8,608 nucleotides of DNA, from contig CAIMVB010000170.1 in assembly GCA_903844785.1 (NCBI GenBank), forward strand, positions 1-8,608, written 5' to 3'. Made by a program: the position numbers and the translations under genes. The notes under the pieces were generated by a model. It had not been told where the DNA came from. It did no database searches and saw only the letters and a program-made list of their open reading frames with translations. Source of the DNA: an uncultured Rhodospirillales bacterium (GTDB taxonomy: Bacteria > Pseudomonadota > Alphaproteobacteria > Acetobacterales > Acetobacteraceae). The first letter of the stretch is position 1. The number at the start of each line of letters is the position of its first letter. Shown here in pieces: positions 7,165 through 8,608 of the stretch.

Positions 7165-8150
7165 GCGAAATTCGCGAAAGGCGCCCCGGGCCGCCGCGCG
7201 GCAAACACCGCCAGCACAAGAAGCCGAAGGGCATTGCGCTGGATGGCTGGCTGATCATTGATAAGCCCACGGGCGTTGGTTCAACCGATGTGGTCACGCT
7301 GTGCAAGCGCGGCTTCAATGCGCAGAAATGCGGCCATGGTGGCACGCTTGACCCGCTGGCCACCGGCGTGCTGCCAATTGCCTTTGGCGCGGCGACCAAG
7401 ACCGTGCCTTACGTGATGGATGGCACGAAAACCTATCGTTTCACGCTGACATTCGGCGAAGCGCGGGATTCGGATGACGCGGATGGCAAGGTGATCGCCA
7501 CTTCCGATGCGCGGCCCGATGACGCCACCATCCAAGCCGCCCTGCCGCAATTCATCGGCGATATCATGCAGGTGCCGCCGATATTCTCCGCCATCAAGGT
7601 TGCGGGGGAACGCGCCTATGATCTGGCGCGCGCGGGCGAGATTCCGGAATTGGCGCCGCGCCCCGCCAGGGTTGATCGGTTTGAGCTGATTGAACGGCCC
7701 GATGCCGATACCGCCGTATTTTTCGTTGAATCCGGCAAAGGCGTTTATATGCGGAGCCTCGCGCGCGATATTGCACGCGCCTGCGGTACGGTAGGGCATA
7801 TCACGGCGCTCAGGCGCATGCGTGTGGGCCCATTTCACGAAAAAGATGCCGTAGCCCTGGACAAGATCGCCGTTTCCGGCGATACGCCGCCCCCTTCCCC
7901 GGCGCTTCTGCTGCCGGTGACGACCGCGCTGGCCGACATCCCGGCGCTGGCCCTCACCGAAGCGGAAGCCGCGCGGCTCTCCTTCGGCCAGCATATCCCG
8001 CTGGTCGAATTCATGGGCCGCGTACCGCGTGAGGCTAACCCCGATGGGGGCTTGGCCAGGGCGATGGTGGGGGGGCGCCTGATGGGTCTTGCCCGCTTGG
8101 AAGAAGGCTTGCTGAAGCCAGAGCGTTGGTTGGGTCAGGGCGGATCTTGA
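7161..8150 (+). CDS. truB: tRNA pseudouridine(55) synthase TruB
   Basis: Isomerises U55 in the T-loop of elongator tRNAs to pseudouridine and also acts as a tRNA chaperone. The 329-residue protein opens with a basic extension ([18 protein letters not shown], about 7-24), longer than in E. coli. The synthase core follows: [14 protein letters not shown] (29-42) and the catalytic loop [13 protein letters not shown] (57-69) with the presumed nucleophile Asp64. Next come the KTYRF motif (90-94) and DSDDADG (103-109), with [20 protein letters not shown] and [13 protein letters not shown] later. The C-terminal about 75 residues (from [19 protein letters not shown]) fit the PUA-like domain. ATG 7161 overlaps the rbfA TGA by four bases (ATGA), a coupled start. 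rpsO follows 41 nt downstream. Confidence 0.96.
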   Translation: MSEIRERRPGPPRGKHRQHKKPKGIALDGWLIIDKPTGVGSTDVVTLCKRGFNAQKCGHGGTLDPLATGVLPIAFGAATKTVPYVMDGTKTYRFTLTFGEARDSDDADGKVIATSDARPDDATIQAALPQFIGDIMQVPPIFSAIKVAGERAYDLARAGEIPELAPRPARVDRFELIERPDADTAVFFVESGKGVYMRSLARDIARACGTVGHITALRRMRVGPFHEKDAVALDKIAVSGDTPPPSPALLLPVTTALADIPALALTEAEAARLSFGQHIPLVEFMGRVPREANPDGGLARAMVGGRLMGLARLEEGLLKPERWLGQGGS

Positions 8151-8157
8151 ACCAGAT

Positions 8158-8173
8158 CGGGGCGTGAGCCCCG
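8158..8173 (+). promoter_or_regulatory. GUGA-tetraloop hairpin before the rpsO ribosome-binding site
   Basis: In the 41-nt truB-rpsO gap, CGGGGC (8158-8163) pairs perfectly with GCCCCG (8168-8173) around GTGA, a GNRA tetraloop. It lies six bases upstream of the rpsO Shine-Dalgarno AGGAG (8180-8184). No T tract follows. S15 represses its own mRNA in several bacterial groups through differing leader structures, so this is a candidate S15 operator. That role is inference, because I cannot assign a definite S15 recognition motif. Confidence 0.5.
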
Positions 8174-8191
8174 CACCATAGGAGAAATCCG

Positions 8192-8461
8192 ATGTCGATT
8201 ACCGCAGAGCGCCGCGCGGCGCTGATTACCGAATACGCGACCAAGCCCGGCGATACCGGCAGCCCTGAAGTCCAGGTGGCCCTGCTGTCTGAGCGCATTG
8301 CCAATCTGACCGAGCATCTGAAGACCCATGCCAAGGACTTCCATTCGCGCCGCGGTTTGCTGGTGCTGGTGGGTCAGCGTCGTGGCTTGCTCGATTACGT
8401 GAAGAAGAATGACCAGAAGCGCTATGAGACGCTGATTGGCCGGCTCGGCCTGCGCCGCTAA
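8192..8461 (+). CDS. rpsO: 30S ribosomal protein S15
   Basis: A primary-binding protein of the 30S platform that binds the 16S rRNA central-domain three-way junction and forms bridge B4 with the 50S subunit. The 89-residue protein has the standard length. It carries the family signatures [23 protein letters not shown] (22-44), the [25 protein letters not shown] block (47-71) and [12 protein letters not shown] at the end. ATG 8192 has AGGAG at 8180-8184 with seven-base spacing, stronger than in most genes here. It is the last gene of the operon: a terminator follows within 65 nt and the next gene is convergent. Confidence 0.98.
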   Translation: MSITAERRAALITEYATKPGDTGSPEVQVALLSERIANLTEHLKTHAKDFHSRRGLLVLVGQRRGLLDYVKKNDQKRYETLIGRLGLRR

Positions 8462-8471
8462 GGCACTGCTT

Positions 8472-8490
8472 GCCGGTCCTTTTGGACGGC
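8472..8490 (+). other. Hairpin in rpsO 3' region
   Basis: GCCGGTCC (8472-8479) pairs with GGACGGC (8484-8490) around a TTTT loop, with one bulged G. It lies between the rpsO stop and the terminator. It may protect the 3' end or serve as an RNase site. No T tract follows it. Confidence 0.4.
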
Positions 8491-8499
8491 GATCATGGG

Positions 8500-8522
8500 A
8501 AAGGGGGTGCGAGCCCCCTTTT
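8500..8522 (+). terminator. Intrinsic terminator of the rimP-rpsO operon
   Basis: AAAGGGGG (8500-8507) pairs with CCCCCTTT (8514-8521) around a six-base loop TGCGAG, ending in TTTT (8519-8522). The arms are A-rich on one side and T-rich on the other, so it could also work from the minus strand. It would then serve the convergent gene that ends at 8537. Confidence 0.75.
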
Positions 8523-8536
8523 GCATGTCTGGAACG

Positions 8537-8608
8537 CTACTTCTTGGCCGCCGGCGGCGAACCCGGCAAAACGCCACCCGGCATTTGCATGGAAGGCGCC
8601 CCCGCCGG
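8537..8608 (-). CDS. 3' end of a convergent protein gene, unidentified
   Basis: Reading the minus strand, a frame open from the window edge runs to a TAG at 8537-8539. The last residues are GVLPGSPPAAKK, preceded by a Gly/Pro/Met-rich stretch. Only 23 codons are visible, so no family can be named. Support comes from the low-complexity tail with a lysine end, typical of real C-termini, the correct spacing to a terminator that could serve both strands, and the absence of any plus-strand gene here. A random open frame of this length in GC-rich DNA is also possible. Confidence 0.45.
   Translation of the reverse strand, partial: PAGAPSMQMPGGVLPGSPPAAKK

Overview
This window holds a chromosomal translation and transcription housekeeping locus from a GC-rich alphaproteobacterium. 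I favour Rhodospirillales, perhaps Acetobacteraceae. The reasons are the gene order trmB | rimP-nusA-ylxR/ylxQ-infB-rbfA-truB-rpsO, the fused YlxR+L7Ae-like protein, an IF2 with a very long Ala/Pro-rich N-terminus, and NusA with two C-terminal repeats. This placement rests on recalled family features, not on a search. I see no mobile element, CRISPR array, prophage, tRNA or rRNA.

Layout: trmB (17-727) is followed by a 129-nt gap that ends in a strong intrinsic terminator (831-864). That terminator overlaps the ribosome-binding site and the TTG start of rimP. From rimP to rpsO all genes lie on the + strand with short gaps or overlaps: rimP (857-1396), nusA (1409-2932), a YlxR/L7Ae-like fusion (about 2942-3556), infB (3615-6674), rbfA (6742-7164), truB (7161-8150, ATGA overlap with rbfA) and rpsO (8192-8461). 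A tandem hairpin and terminator (8472-8522) close the operon. A convergent minus-strand gene enters at 8537-8608, where pnp would usually be expected.

Functionally, RimP and RbfA mature the 30S subunit, S15 is a primary-binding 30S protein, TruB makes pseudouridine 55 in tRNA, IF2 starts translation, and NusA controls pausing, termination and antitermination. Clustering them lets transcription and ribosome assembly be adjusted together. NusA may feed back on the terminator at the head of its own operon.

The genes themselves are ordinary; the unusual features are in the junctions. The rimP start codon and Shine-Dalgarno sit inside a terminator. The YlxR/L7Ae gene has no ATG, GTG or TTG upstream of its conserved N-terminal motif, and it is in frame with the nusA stop. 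A 12-codon ORF overlaps the infB start. Perfect or near-perfect hairpins with GNRA tetraloops sit just upstream of the rbfA and rpsO ribosome-binding sites. I found no convincing wholly new system. The best candidates for undescribed biology are these post-transcriptional control elements.
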